Shown piece by piece: positions 1 to 8,199 of a DNA stretch of 64,000 bases. The notes below the pieces were generated by a model. That model was not told where the DNA came from and made no database searches. It was given only the letters and a program-made list of their open reading frames with translations. Within the stretch, counting starts at the first letter, position 1; each line of letters begins with the position of its first letter. This DNA comes from Reinekea forsetii (lineage in GTDB: Bacteria; Pseudomonadota; Gammaproteobacteria; Pseudomonadales; Natronospirillaceae). The stretch covers positions 3,373,501 through 3,437,500 of the forward strand of contig NZ_CP011797.1 in assembly GCF_002795845.1 (NCBI RefSeq). Direction: 5' to 3'. A program made the translations under genes and the position numbers.

Positions 1-155
1 CCCGTTTGGCCATCGGCCTGGAGCGAGACATTGGCGGCCGTGGTCGCGACCTCCGGGCTTGGACTGCAACCGGCCAAAACCACTATGGCCAGGCCTGACA
101 GTAGGGCAAGCCGGTTCTGCGGCTCAAAACGGCGCACTAGCTTAATGGCTCTCAT
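1..155 (-). CDS. Putative lipoprotein, N-terminal part only (gene runs off the window)
   Basis: The visible 51 codons start at ATG 155-153 and continue beyond base 1. The product begins with basic residues, then a hydrophobic stretch ending in the lipobox LAGC, so it should be exported, lipid-modified at that cysteine and anchored in the envelope. What follows (SPSPEVATTAANVSLQADG) is a typical lipoprotein linker, and too little remains to name a family. The start lies 3 bases beyond the copZ stop and on the same strand, so it is probably the last visible member of the copper operon. A role in copper handling is inferred from position only. Confidence 0.6.
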   Translation of the reverse strand, partial: MRAIKLVRRFEPQNRLALLSGLAIVVLAGCSPSPEVATTAANVSLQADGQT

Positions 156-158
156 TAC

Positions 159-350
159 TCAGGGTACCTCAAAGCCGGCCGCTTCAATCGCGTCCGTCAG
201 TTGCTCGATATTGTCATTGCCATCGATCTGGGCAATGCCACTGTCCAGATCAAAGTGCACTGAGGTCACGCCGTCAACCAGGCTGACGGCCTTTTCAATG
301 GACTTCACGCAACCCTGACAGGTGGCGCCGCTGACGGTAAGTTCGATCAT
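159..350 (-). CDS. copZ: CopZ-like heavy-metal-associated (HMA) copper chaperone
   Basis: A 63-residue single-domain protein of the HMA family. The metal-binding motif is GATCQGC near residues 8-14 (CxxC), followed by the usual amphipathic helix KSIEKAV. Proteins of this size bind Cu(I) in the cytoplasm and hand it to CopA-type ATPases. The start ATG overlaps the copA stop as ATGA, so the two genes are translationally coupled, which supports a chaperone-pump pair. The size and fold pattern match the family (about 65-70 residues). Metal specificity is inferred from the coupling to CopA. Confidence 0.85.
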   Translation of the reverse strand: MIELTVSGATCQGCVKSIEKAVSLVDGVTSVHFDLDSGIAQIDGNDNIEQLTDAIEAAGFEVP

Positions 351-2860
351 AGGGGTGTCCTCGTTGGTTCGGTTTGTTGATGAGCTTTGGCCTGTTTATC
401 AGGCTCGGCTGATTTATTGGGTCCCGTTTGCTTGCCTGCAAGCGGGCTTTTCGGATTCCAGGTTAGCAATAAAATCGAGCTGCTGACCACGCTGACGCTG
501 GAAAAGGCCATAGCGGCGCCGGCAATCACTGGGCTGAGCAGCCCAAAGGCGGCTAACGGAATGCCAATGCAATTGTAGATGAAGGCCCAGAATAGATTCT
601 GCTGAATCTTGAGTCGGGTTTTTTTGGCAATCTGGATGGCTTCCAGCACCAACCCCAATTCCGGACGCATCAGCGTCAGGCCGGCGGCGTCCATGGCAAC
701 ATCGGTACCGCTGCCCAGCGCGATGCTGGCATCGGCCGCGGCCAAGGCGGGCGCGTCGTTGATGCCATCACCAATCATCACCACCTTGCGGCGTTTGTTT
801 TTCAGTTGTTCGATGGCCTGGGACTTATGTTCCGGTAACAGATTGGCGAGCACATTATCGATCGACAATTGCTCGGCCACGGCGTTGGCCGCAGCCGCAT
901 GGTCGCCCGACAACATCCAGGTCTGGATACCGGCGCGATGCAGAGCGGTAATGGTCGCCTGGGCATCGTCACGCAGCAGATCGCTGATATCAAACCGGGC
1001 GCGAATCTGGCCATTCAAGGCGACCCAGACCCGACTGTGGTGGTCGGCTGCGCCGGCCATAAAGGCCGGGTCGATCGCCAGGTCGTGGCTGGTCAAGAGC
1101 CGCTCATTACCGATCAGCAACTGATCCTGCTCGGTACGAGCGACAACACCCTGACCGGAGACATTGGTAAAGTCGAAGCTCTGCTCCGGACTCTGGGCAT
1201 CGGCCAGATAGGTCACCATGGCTGCGGCCAGTGGATGTTGACTCTTCTGCTGCACGGCCTTGATCAGACCGAGCAGACCGGCATCGTGCTCGGTTGGGCC
1301 AGACGCGCCCTCGGCAGACCACTGACGGAATAACGCCACCGTGGGCCGGCCGACGGTCAGGGTGCCGGTTTTATCGAACACGATGGTATCGGTCTCGGCG
1401 AGCACCTGGAGCTGATCGATATCCCGAATCAACACACCGCGCCGGGCGCCGACGCCGCTGGCCGCCATAATGGCAGTCGGGGTGGCCAAGCCCAGGGCGC
1501 AGGGACAGGCGATGACCAATACCGAGACAGCCGCCATCAGGGCGCTGTCAAAGGATACCAGCCACCATTGCAGACCTAGGGTGAGCATGGCAATCAGGAT
1601 CACCACCGGGACAAAGACCGCGGCGATCTGATCGACCAGCTTCTGGATCTCAGGCTTCTTCATCTGGGCGTCGTTAACCAACTGTACGATCTGCTTGAGC
1701 CGGAACTGGTCGGGCGAGCTGTGCACGCGCACCCGCACGCTGCCATTACCATTGTGAGTGCCGGCCATCACCACGGCGCCCGGCGCTTTACTCACCGGCA
1801 GGCTCTCCCCGGTGAGCATGGCTTCATCAACACTGGTAGTGCCGTCCAGGATCAGGCCATCGGCGGCAATGGTGTCACCCGGGTGAATTTGAATTTCATC
1901 GCCGATGACCAACTCGGTGACCGGCGTAGTATGCAGTTCCTTACCCTGCCAGCGTTGCGCATTGGGCGGCTGCAATTGCATCAACTTACGGATGGCATCA
2001 CCGGCGAAACGCTTGGCGCGTTCTTCCATCCATTTACCGAGCAAGATCAGACTGATCACCACAGCCGACGCTTCAAAATAGAGATGGCCGCTACCCAGTG
2101 CCAACCACAGATAGAGGCTGTAGAAATAGGCGGCCGAGGTGCCCATCACCACCAGCACATCCATATTGGCCGAACCGTTTTTCACGGCATGGTAAGCGCC
2201 GACGTAGAAACGCCAACCGAGCCAGAACTGCACCGGTGTGGTCAGGGCAAATTGCACCCAACCCGGTAACATCCAATTGGCACCGAGCAGACTGGCCACC
2301 ATGGTGACCACCATCGGTAAGGACAGGGCGGCGGCGATCAAGGTCGGCCGCAGCGAATGACCGGTCCGCGCGGCTGGCGTTTGCGCCAACTCCGCTTCGG
2401 GCAGGGCCGGGTAATTGAGTTGTTTTAAACGGTTCTTGATATCGGCCAGGCTAACCAAGCCGGTATACCAGCGCACCTGCAATTGCGAGTTGGCCAGATT
2501 GACCGTGGCGGAGAATACGCCATCCATCTTCAGCAACGCTTTTTCAATGCGATTGATACAGCTAGCGCAGGTGACGTTTTTAACCGTCAGGTTGCGTTCA
2601 TTTTCCTGCAAACCAAAACCACTCGCTGCCACCCAGTCGGGCAGCACCGTGGCCGGTTGGTCGGCGGCTAAGGCCACATCGAGGGTTTCCAACGCCAGAT
2701 TGACGCTGGCCGAGGTCACGCCGGGGCGCTTACTAAGGGCTTTTTCCAAGCGCGTAACGCAGCTGGCGCAGGTTAAACCGGTCACGGGAACCACCCAATG
2801 GGTGCCTGGGGTGGGTGCACCGGGTTCATTGGCCGATGAAACTTTAGGTATTGTTGTCAT
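347..2860 (-). CDS. copA: Cu(I)-exporting P1B-type ATPase
   Basis: An 837-residue copper pump of the inner membrane that exports Cu(I) to the periplasm using ATP. Two N-terminal HMA domains carry CASC (C31/C34) and CASC (C98/C101). Transmembrane helices follow from about residue 170. The actuator domain has TGES near 350, the intramembrane metal site is CPC at 452-454, the phosphorylation site is DKTGT (D496), the nucleotide site has the HP pair near 542, and the hinge motif GDGINDAP lies near 720. All catalytic elements are intact. The last 30 or so residues form a polar tail rich in Lys, Gln and Pro, beyond the usual end. The gene is followed by copZ with an ATGA overlap and preceded, 73 bases upstream, by the cytochrome gene on the same strand. 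Confidence 0.96.
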   Translation of the reverse strand: MTTIPKVSSANEPGAPTPGTHWVVPVTGLTCASCVTRLEKALSKRPGVTSASVNLALETLDVALAADQPATVLPDWVAASGFGLQENERNLTVKNVTCASCINRIEKALLKMDGVFSATVNLANSQLQVRWYTGLVSLADIKNRLKQLNYPALPEAELAQTPAARTGHSLRPTLIAAALSLPMVVTMVASLLGANWMLPGWVQFALTTPVQFWLGWRFYVGAYHAVKNGSANMDVLVVMGTSAAYFYSLYLWLALGSGHLYFEASAVVISLILLGKWMEERAKRFAGDAIRKLMQLQPPNAQRWQGKELHTTPVTELVIGDEIQIHPGDTIAADGLILDGTTSVDEAMLTGESLPVSKAPGAVVMAGTHNGNGSVRVRVHSSPDQFRLKQIVQLVNDAQMKKPEIQKLVDQIAAVFVPVVILIAMLTLGLQWWLVSFDSALMAAVSVLVIACPCALGLATPTAIMAASGVGARRGVLIRDIDQLQVLAETDTIVFDKTGTLTVGRPTVALFRQWSAEGASGPTEHDAGLLGLIKAVQQKSQHPLAAAMVTYLADAQSPEQSFDFTNVSGQGVVARTEQDQLLIGNERLLTSHDLAIDPAFMAGAADHHSRVWVALNGQIRARFDISDLLRDDAQATITALHRAGIQTWMLSGDHAAAANAVAEQLSIDNVLANLLPEHKSQAIEQLKNKRRKVVMIGDGINDAPALAAADASIALGSGTDVAMDAAGLTLMRPELGLVLEAIQIAKKTRLKIQQNLFWAFIYNCIGIPLAAFGLLSPVIAGAAMAFSSVSVVSSSILLLTWNPKSPLAGKQTGPNKSAEPDKQAKAHQQTEPTRTPL

Positions 2861-2880
2861 ATGTGCCTCCTTTTAGCTTG

Positions 2881-2900
2881 GGCAGTGACTGGGCACTGCC
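2881..2900. promoter_or_regulatory. Perfect 7-bp dyad upstream of copA
   Basis: GGCAGTG and CACTGCC flank a 6-bp centre 21 bases in front of the copA start codon. There is no T-run after it on either strand, so it is not an obvious terminator. It could be an operator for a copper sensor or an mRNA hairpin. It does not resemble a classical MerR/CueR spacer that I can recognise, so its role is open. Confidence 0.4.
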
Positions 2901-2933
2901 AACTTAAGCTGGGACTAGAATAAGGCTTAGAGG

Positions 2934-3536
2934 CTATCTAAGGTCAAGGGGCATTGCCTGAATCGGCGCCACACCGGCCAGAGCGAAGCTGGCCGATGTC
3001 GGTCGCCAGAGTATATCTAAGGTAGCCAGTGGCAGCACCGCCAGGGTGGCTAGTCCTAGCTCTGCCAGGTCGAGCGACTGAGTCTCAAAGCTGTCGTTGT
3101 AGAGCACCAGTTGCGCCCACTGCCCGACTTGTAGGACCTGGGTTTGCGCCTGCCAGTGGCCGTCTCTGTAGGTGAGTGAGACCAGCGGCAGGTCACCGAG
3201 GTAGTTCAGATACTCAACGATGTTCAGGCGATCGGTCATCGACAGCGAGGGTGCCAACAACGCCATAACCGGCACCTGCTCCAAGCTGGTCTGGAATTGA
3301 GCTAGGGTCGCGCCGCGGATCATCCCGCCCACCTGACCAGCGCCATGTGCCACCTGGCCGTGGCAGACCAGGCAACCGTAACCACCGGCGCTGAGATACA
3401 GCTCTTGCCCGGCGGCCAGGGCCGCTGCCGGATCATCCTCCGGGCTTTCATCGCCCGCCGCGGCCAAGACTGGCTCGATGCCGGCCAGAGCCAAAACAAT
3501 GGTGCAGGCCTGCACGAACCTCTTGGGCCCAAACAT
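2934..3536 (-). CDS. Periplasmic c-type cytochrome domain protein of the copper cluster
   Basis: A 200-residue exported protein: a signal peptide (about residues 1-26, ending in VLAAAG), then one heme c site CLVCH (C55, C58, H59), and after about residue 110 a C-terminal region of roughly 90 residues that I do not recognise. A methionine around residue 92-100 (VPVMALLAP) could be the distal heme ligand. The start overlaps the DUF411 stop by one base (TGATG), so they are co-translated. Its place in front of copA suggests periplasmic electron transfer linked to copper, perhaps oxidation or reduction of bound copper, but this is inference. The C-terminal part has a beta-rich look (SLTYRDGHWQAQ) and might be a cupredoxin-like or FixG-like fold. 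Confidence 0.75.
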   Translation of the reverse strand: MFGPKRFVQACTIVLALAGIEPVLAAAGDESPEDDPAAALAAGQELYLSAGGYGCLVCHGQVAHGAGQVGGMIRGATLAQFQTSLEQVPVMALLAPSLSMTDRLNIVEYLNYLGDLPLVSLTYRDGHWQAQTQVLQVGQWAQLVLYNDSFETQSLDLAELGLATLAVLPLATLDILWRPTSASFALAGVAPIQAMPLDLR

Positions 3537-3973
3537 CAGTATTGGCGCGCCAGCGAATAGTTGCCCTGGTCATCAAAACCGATGACCTTAAAGCCTTGGT
3601 AGGCTTGGCCTTGCGCGGCCATGCCCGGCGAACGGGCCGGCATACCGGGTACCGCTAAGCCCTTGGCCCCCACCGGCGGATTGGCTAGAAAGGCTACTAT
3701 ATCGACTTCTGGAATATGGCCTTCGAACAGGTAGCCATTAATCACCGCCGTGTGGCAAGACCCCAACGCTTTCGGCACGCCCAACTGTTGTTTGGTTTTG
3801 TCCAGATCGACGGGATGTTCAACCGTAACGCTGTGACCGGCCGATTCCATCAACCCAACCCATTCCTGACAGCAACCGCAGGTCGGTGATTTATAAACGG
3901 TAATCGCTTCGGCAAATGCGAACGAAAATATCATAACTAAAATAACGGCAGTACTTCTTAATAGAGTTTTCAT
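3536..3973 (-). CDS. DUF411 metal-binding protein, periplasmic
   Basis: The start at ATG 3973 is preferred because AGGAGAA precedes it at good spacing and it opens a signal peptide (MKTLLRSTAVILVMIFSFAFA); the open frame itself reaches back to 4072. The mature protein is a DUF411 domain with the signature YKSPTCGCCQEWV, then GLMESAGHSV, SCHTAVINGY and EGHIPEVDI. DUF411 proteins occur repeatedly in copper and silver resistance loci and carry a Cys-rich metal site of the CxCC type. The final residues (VIGFDDQGNYSLARQY) are slightly beyond the core domain. The gene sits between a small secreted protein and the cytochrome, all on the minus strand. Confidence 0.88.
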   Translation of the reverse strand: MKTLLRSTAVILVMIFSFAFAEAITVYKSPTCGCCQEWVGLMESAGHSVTVEHPVDLDKTKQQLGVPKALGSCHTAVINGYLFEGHIPEVDIVAFLANPPVGAKGLAVPGMPARSPGMAAQGQAYQGFKVIGFDDQGNYSLARQY

Positions 3974-4075
3974 GGGTTCTCCTAAAATTCTTGGCGGCGA
4001 GCGCGCAGGGCGTGGCCGTGATACCCAACTGTTTTGGCCACAGAGGGGTGGGTCTGTTTTTGGGTGACACAAAAA

Positions 4076-4423
4076 TTAGACGCGCGGCGGCCGATAGATT
4101 ATTTGAGTAAAGCAGAGCGGAGGCGTGATGTCGATCGAGGCCCTTAGGGGCGTCGACATCGGCTGGATTGGCTGGACTGAGGCGTTGCTCAGTACCACAA
4201 CCGCACCGGAGCACAGATGTTGAGCGCAATCGGACGGCGCCGGATCCATGTCTGCATCGGAACAGGTGGTCGGCATCTGCGCCTCTGCGCTGATGCCCGC
4301 CTGGGCGTTTACGTGGCAATGACCCCCAGTGGTTGCCATGCCATGCGACTGAGCGGCCAGCAGCAAGGTAACCAGCAAAAATAGCAGGAGAAAACGAACC
4401 TCTATGGCTTGCCCGCGCCTCAT
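4076..4423 (-). CDS. Small secreted Cys/His-containing protein at the head of the copper cluster
   Basis: A 115-residue protein with an N-terminal hydrophobic segment (VRFLLLFLLVTLLLAAQS) that works as a signal peptide. The mature part is short and has paired metal-type ligands (GHCHV, TTCSDADM, SDCAQHLC) and ends in YRPPRV, a tail like that of DUF2946/CopL-type small proteins found in front of copper genes. I do not recognise the family with certainty. Its stop lies about 100 bases before the DUF411 start on the same strand, so it is likely the first gene of the copper unit. A periplasmic copper-binding or sensing role is inferred. Confidence 0.55.
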   Translation of the reverse strand: MRRGQAIEVRFLLLFLLVTLLLAAQSHGMATTGGHCHVNAQAGISAEAQMPTTCSDADMDPAPSDCAQHLCSGAVVVLSNASVQPIQPMSTPLRASIDITPPLCFTQIIYRPPRV

Positions 4424-4608
4424 AACCCACCCGATGAAAATATGATTAGCGAATAATACCAGAAGTTGAAACGGGTGCCCCTTGTCCTAGGTAAACCTCT
4501 GGTAAGGCTGCTGATACGCTAATTGGCCCTCGTGCTGATTCGGCCAACGCTGGATGCCGATCGCTGGCATCTGTGCTGGGTGCGCCTGGCCGACGGTACA
4601 CTTGCGCC

Positions 4609-5064
4609 CTAACGCAGCTCAACTTCGATGGCGCGTGCGAGACCCTTAACCTGCGCGATGGCCTGGTCGCAATAGCCCCTAGGCCGGGCCGTAAAGCCTG
4701 AAAAGTTGAGCGTACCCACGACATCGCCTCTTATCCACAGAGGCTCGCCTATATAGGACTCCGGCTGCATCACGGTAAAGACCGGGTGCAATATCCGATG
4801 GGTGAATTTCTCGAGATGGGTATGGATAAGCATCTGTTGCGATCGCACCACCTGCTTGCAGTAGCTGTCGCGACACGGGAAGTCATGGCCGACCGCAAGG
4901 CTCGGCAATTTGAGCTCCGAGTTCACCGCTAAAAGGGTGTAAACATTGCCACAGACTGAACTGACAATGGCAAAGTCGGCTATAAGACTGCGCCTAAGCG
5001 ACTCTAGTTGATCATCAAAGCACTCTGCTAGGATTCTGACGGCGGACTCCCAATGACTATTCAT
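4609..5064 (-). CDS. Stand-alone GAF domain protein
   Basis: A 151-residue protein consisting almost only of one GAF domain. The family signature is visible in the second half: ESYIGEPLW, then GDVVGTLNFSG, and a final helix AIAQVKGLARAIEVEL. GAF domains bind small molecules or chromophores; the ligand here cannot be read, but two cysteines (PCRDSYCKQ) lie where some GAF domains bind ligands or tetrapyrroles. There is no output domain, so it may act on a partner protein. It lies downstream of an HD-GYP gene on the same strand with a gap of 119 bases, which fits a second-messenger signalling setting. Confidence 0.75.
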   Translation of the reverse strand: MNSHWESAVRILAECFDDQLESLRRSLIADFAIVSSVCGNVYTLLAVNSELKLPSLAVGHDFPCRDSYCKQVVRSQQMLIHTHLEKFTHRILHPVFTVMQPESYIGEPLWIRGDVVGTLNFSGFTARPRGYCDQAIAQVKGLARAIEVELR

Positions 5065-5183
5065 CTTGAGTCTTTAGCATAGAATCGAAGCGAATCCTGT
5101 TCCTATGATCCTTAACGCACTATTGATAGTAATGTCAGTTATTGCCCCGGCGCCGGGGACATCGGTCGTTCAACCAAGCGGCG

Positions 5184-6446
5184 TTATTTGACGCCTGGGC
5201 TCTCAAAATAGTATCCAACCCGTTCTTGCAGACCCAAATAGCTGTAAACCGTGGCGGGATATTCGGTCGGTCGAAGGGCACGTACTATCTGCAGGTCCGG
5301 GTGCTCGGCCAGATCGATTATCATAGCCTTATTGGCGGGTATGTCCGGGTTATAGAGCACGATACGGGGCCTTAATAAGGCCTTGGATGAGACCATCACG
5401 ACGAGACCAACACTCTTATCTCTGAGCAGAACCACCGTTCCGGGCGGATAGATACCGAAGGTGCGGATGAAATTCTGCGCCAAGCTATCGTCGAGTTGCT
5501 CACCGCCCTGGGCATAGATATGGGCCATTGCTTCCTTCGGCGTCATGGCATCCGGCAAGGCATGGGGATTACAGTAGTTGTCGTAGAGGTTGGCAATGGC
5601 CACGATGCGGGCCAGTTGCGAGACTTTCTCGGCAGGCACCTTCGCAGGAAATCCCGAGCCATCTAAGAAGGCATGATGATGTCCGATAATTTCCAGCACC
5701 TCGGGCCGAATGCCGTTGATCCGATGTACTAACTTGATCCCCTGGCCAACGTGGCTCTTATACAGCTCAAGCTCCGGATTGGTCATATTTTTGTGATAAT
5801 TGGCGATTCGGGCCGGCACCGCAACTTTGCCGATGTCATGCAACAGTGCACCCATGCCCAGTGCCAACAAATCGGTTTTAGACAGTCCCATGCTGTGCCC
5901 CAAGAGCAGCGACAGCACGGTGACATTGAGCGCATGGTTGTTGGTATTAAAGGAGGCCGGCGACATATTAACCACATTGATCAACATGCTCGATTCATCA
6001 TCGAACTGGGCCATTAGATCGCCGATCAATTCTTCGCTACCGCGCACCGCGTTGGCCGGGGCGGTGGTCAGGTCGGACATCAGGTTATGGATGCGTTTTT
6101 TCGTTTCGTTGTAACGTTGCGCAGTGTCTTTACGAGCGCGCCGGAATTGGTCCGCCTGGTCAATTCTACTTTGTTTCTCATCCCAGAATTTGGCTTTATT
6201 GGCGTCAATGGCCGCAGCATCATCGGCGCCGATGGGCTCATCGCCTGTCGCATCGGATTTTGGATCGCTCTTAATTTGGTCGTAGGGCACCCTATCGAGC
6301 CCAAGGGCCCTAATTTGTTCAACCTCGCCCCAGGTTTTAATTTTAAAACGACTGAAAAAAAATGGATGCTGCGACCAGCTCAGCGGCAACTCTACATAGA
6401 TACCAGGCCTTAGTTTGGCAACATCGATCAATTGAATGGTCTTCAT
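5184..6446 (-). CDS. HD-GYP domain protein (DUF3391 + HD-GYP), probable c-di-GMP phosphodiesterase
   Basis: The N-terminal third (to about residue 130) is DUF3391-like (LRPGIYVELPLSW, then QIRALGLDRVPYD), followed by a helical linker and the HD-GYP domain. Catalytic-type residues: upstream His in NNHALNV, HD in LLHDIGKVAVP, and the signature region HHAFLDGSGFP. Compared with the consensus HHExxDGxGYP, Glu is replaced by Ala and Tyr by Phe, so activity towards c-di-GMP is probable but not assured. ATG 6446 is the likely start (MKTIQLIDV); a TTG at 6461 in frame is the alternative. No clear Shine-Dalgarno sequence distinguishes them. Confidence 0.88.
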   Translation of the reverse strand: MKTIQLIDVAKLRPGIYVELPLSWSQHPFFFSRFKIKTWGEVEQIRALGLDRVPYDQIKSDPKSDATGDEPIGADDAAAIDANKAKFWDEKQSRIDQADQFRRARKDTAQRYNETKKRIHNLMSDLTTAPANAVRGSEELIGDLMAQFDDESSMLINVVNMSPASFNTNNHALNVTVLSLLLGHSMGLSKTDLLALGMGALLHDIGKVAVPARIANYHKNMTNPELELYKSHVGQGIKLVHRINGIRPEVLEIIGHHHAFLDGSGFPAKVPAEKVSQLARIVAIANLYDNYCNPHALPDAMTPKEAMAHIYAQGGEQLDDSLAQNFIRTFGIYPPGTVVLLRDKSVGLVVMVSSKALLRPRIVLYNPDIPANKAMIIDLAEHPDLQIVRALRPTEYPATVYSYLGLQERVGYYFESPGVK

Positions 6447-6667
6447 TCTGTTAGCGTCCAAAGGAGTATGAATTTAAGGCAGCGCCAGGGCCAGTTTACG
6501 CATTATTCAGCTGCGCAGGAAGGACAACCGCCGGCAAACTCCGCCCTGCCCGTCCAATTCCGCGACCAGCCCGAAGATCGCTGACCCAGTGGCGCTCGAC
6601 GCCATTGAAAGCGACCCAAAAGGCCCCACCTCTGTGCTACTTCTTTACTCACTCAAAGGTTGAACCC

Positions 6668-7180
6668 ATGCTTTACGATCTTACCGTTGTGCAATTTAGC
6701 AAGATGCTTACCAATCTCAGCGCCATTCTCGACAAGGCCAACGGTTTCGCCGATGGCAAAAAAATTGATATGGCGGTCCTGTTAAATGCTCGTCTGGCAC
6801 CGGATCAGTTCACCTTGACTCGCCAAGTGCAGATTGCCTGTGATACCGCCAAGCTGGCCGTTGCTCGCCTGGTCGACCAGGCCGATGCCGCACCCAAGCA
6901 TGACGATAGTGAAACCACCGTGGCGCAATTACAGGAGCGCATCCAATCGGTGCTCGACTATCTGGCCAGCTTCAGTGAAGCCGACTTCGCCAATGCCGCC
7001 ACCAGCACAATAACGCAGCCGCGCTGGGCGGGTAAACATATGGTGGGTGAGGATTTCGCCATTCATCATGCGATACCCAATATCTATTTCCATATCACCA
7101 CGGCATACGCCATTTTGCGCCACAATGGCGTCGAAGTGGGTAAGAAGGATTATTTGGGCGCCATGCCACTGCGCGATTAG
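6668..7180 (+). CDS. DUF1993 family protein
   Basis: A 170-residue soluble helical protein. The family pattern is clear: MLYDLTVVQFSKMLTNLSAILDKA at the start, then KIDMAVLLNARLAPDQF, and near the end HMVGEDFAIHHAIPNIYFHITTAYAILRHNGVEVGKKDYLG. DUF1993 proteins have a DinB-like four-helix fold; their function is unknown. ATG 6668 is chosen because it gives the family length and N-terminus; the frame upstream to 6605 has no family match. The gene stands alone between the HD-GYP gene and the regulator on the other strand. Confidence 0.88.
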   Translation: MLYDLTVVQFSKMLTNLSAILDKANGFADGKKIDMAVLLNARLAPDQFTLTRQVQIACDTAKLAVARLVDQADAAPKHDDSETTVAQLQERIQSVLDYLASFSEADFANAATSTITQPRWAGKHMVGEDFAIHHAIPNIYFHITTAYAILRHNGVEVGKKDYLGAMPLRD

Positions 7181-7190
7181 GCTGCTTGGG

Positions 7191-7958
7191 CTAGACCAGA
7201 AAGACCTTAATGTTTTTCCGGTTTAGCCGTTCGATAATGGCTGGATCGCCAGTTTTACCGGTAATCACTATATCCAGCTCGTCCAGATTGAATAGCGTAA
7301 TGCCACCGAAGACGCCGATCTTATCGGCGTCGACTAACGCGATAATCTTGTCAGCGTAGGCGTGCATCTTCTTCTCTTCCATAAAGGCTAATAAGGCTGA
7401 CTTAGTCAAGCCGGCATCGGTCAAGCCATCACCGCTGACAAACAGATATCGACCTTGGTAGGACTCCTGTATTTCGGGCGATACCAGCAGGCTTTGGCTT
7501 TTAATATACTGTCCGCCCAGCACCACCAGGTGCGCATAGCCCTCTGAAATTAGATAGGTCACCAGTGGCAGATAGTTGGAATACACATGGATGTTGGTGC
7601 CGAGCAGGTATTTACCCATTAAAAAAGTCGTTTTGCCCTCACCAATAAAGACATTGTCTCGATCCTGGCACAGCTGCACGGCCTGCCGGGCGATGCGATC
7701 GCATTCATCAAAGTTATTATAATCCGAAATATTCGGGTAAAAACCCTTAAAGCCGGGCGACTCAGAGGTGCTCGGCGAGAGGATTTTCTCGGCCCCATTG
7801 CGGATTTTCTTTAACTTACCCTGTTCGTCCAACTCTATTATGTCGCGGCGAATGGTCGCCGGTGAGCACTCGATCAATTCGACTATTTCGCCAACCGTTA
7901 AGATCGGGTGTTCCTGTAGATGCTCCAAGATGCGTTTCTGGCGCGATCGCGAATTCAT
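7191..7958 (-). CDS. DeoR-family transcriptional regulator, likely local regulator of the PTS operon
   Basis: A 255-residue protein. The N-terminal helix-turn-helix is typical of DeoR regulators (RQKRILEHLQEHPILTVGEIVE, then SPATIRRDIIELDEQGKL). The C-terminal part is the DeoR sugar-phosphate sensor fold (VFIGEGKTTFLMG, VYSNYLPLVTYL, VLGGQYI, DADKIGVFGGITLFNL). The start ATG 7958 has GGGAGC ahead of it; the open frame reaches 7997. It is transcribed away from the mannitol-type PTS operon, 241 bases from its first gene, so it probably represses or activates that operon in response to a phosphorylated intermediate. The effector is not known. Confidence 0.88.
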   Translation of the reverse strand: MNSRSRQKRILEHLQEHPILTVGEIVELIECSPATIRRDIIELDEQGKLKKIRNGAEKILSPSTSESPGFKGFYPNISDYNNFDECDRIARQAVQLCQDRDNVFIGEGKTTFLMGKYLLGTNIHVYSNYLPLVTYLISEGYAHLVVLGGQYIKSQSLLVSPEIQESYQGRYLFVSGDGLTDAGLTKSALLAFMEEKKMHAYADKIIALVDADKIGVFGGITLFNLDELDIVITGKTGDPAIIERLNRKNIKVFLV

Positions 7959-7988
7959 AACTAAGCTCCCTGGCGAGTTTTGCATAAA

Positions 7989-8100
7989 ATTGATCATTTA
8001 TGACTATAGTTGATTGCCGATTCACATTCCAGCCCATTTCTCTGAAATTCTTGCACCAATTTGACGATATCTGCACTGTTTAAGTGCGATTGATCGTTTA
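7989..8100. promoter_or_regulatory. Two direct copies of ATTGATCrTTTA exactly 100 bp apart
   Basis: ATTGATCATTTA at 7989-8000 and ATTGATCGTTTA at 8089-8100 lie in the divergent spacer between the DeoR-type gene and the PTS operon. They differ at one base and have the same orientation. DeoR-family repressors often bind short repeats on both sides of a promoter and loop the DNA, so these are candidate operators. This is inference from position and repetition only. Confidence 0.4.
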
Positions 8101-8145
8101 ATTAGATGTAAGTCACCCTGCTGACGTGGATACTAGAGGACTGTT

Positions 8146-8173
8146 TTGACGCGCTTTACGGACTATTTATACT
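8146..8173 (+). promoter_or_regulatory. Sigma-70 promoter of the PTS operon
   Basis: TTGACG at 8146-8151 and TATACT at 8168-8173, with a 16-bp spacer, stand 27 bases before the EIIA start codon. Each hexamer differs from consensus at a single position (TTGACA; TATAAT). A Shine-Dalgarno sequence (GAGGT) follows near 8189. Confidence 0.7.
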
Positions 8174-8199
8174 GCTTCGCGGGTACATGAGGTAACAAG

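Noticed and set aside
2091..2876. Several plus-strand frames inside copA, rpoB, rpoC and fusA of up to about 330 codons (for example 42167-43153)
   Set aside because: They are opposite strongly conserved genes and lack domain motifs; high GC at third positions produces such long antisense frames.
4446..4724. 92-codon minus-strand frame overlapping the GAF gene, and a short plus-strand frame near 4520-4613 (ALVLIRPTLDADRW...)
   Set aside because: The first is a shadow of the GAF gene. The second looks protein-like for about 28 codons but has no start signal and no recognisable family; a gene remnant is possible but not supported enough.
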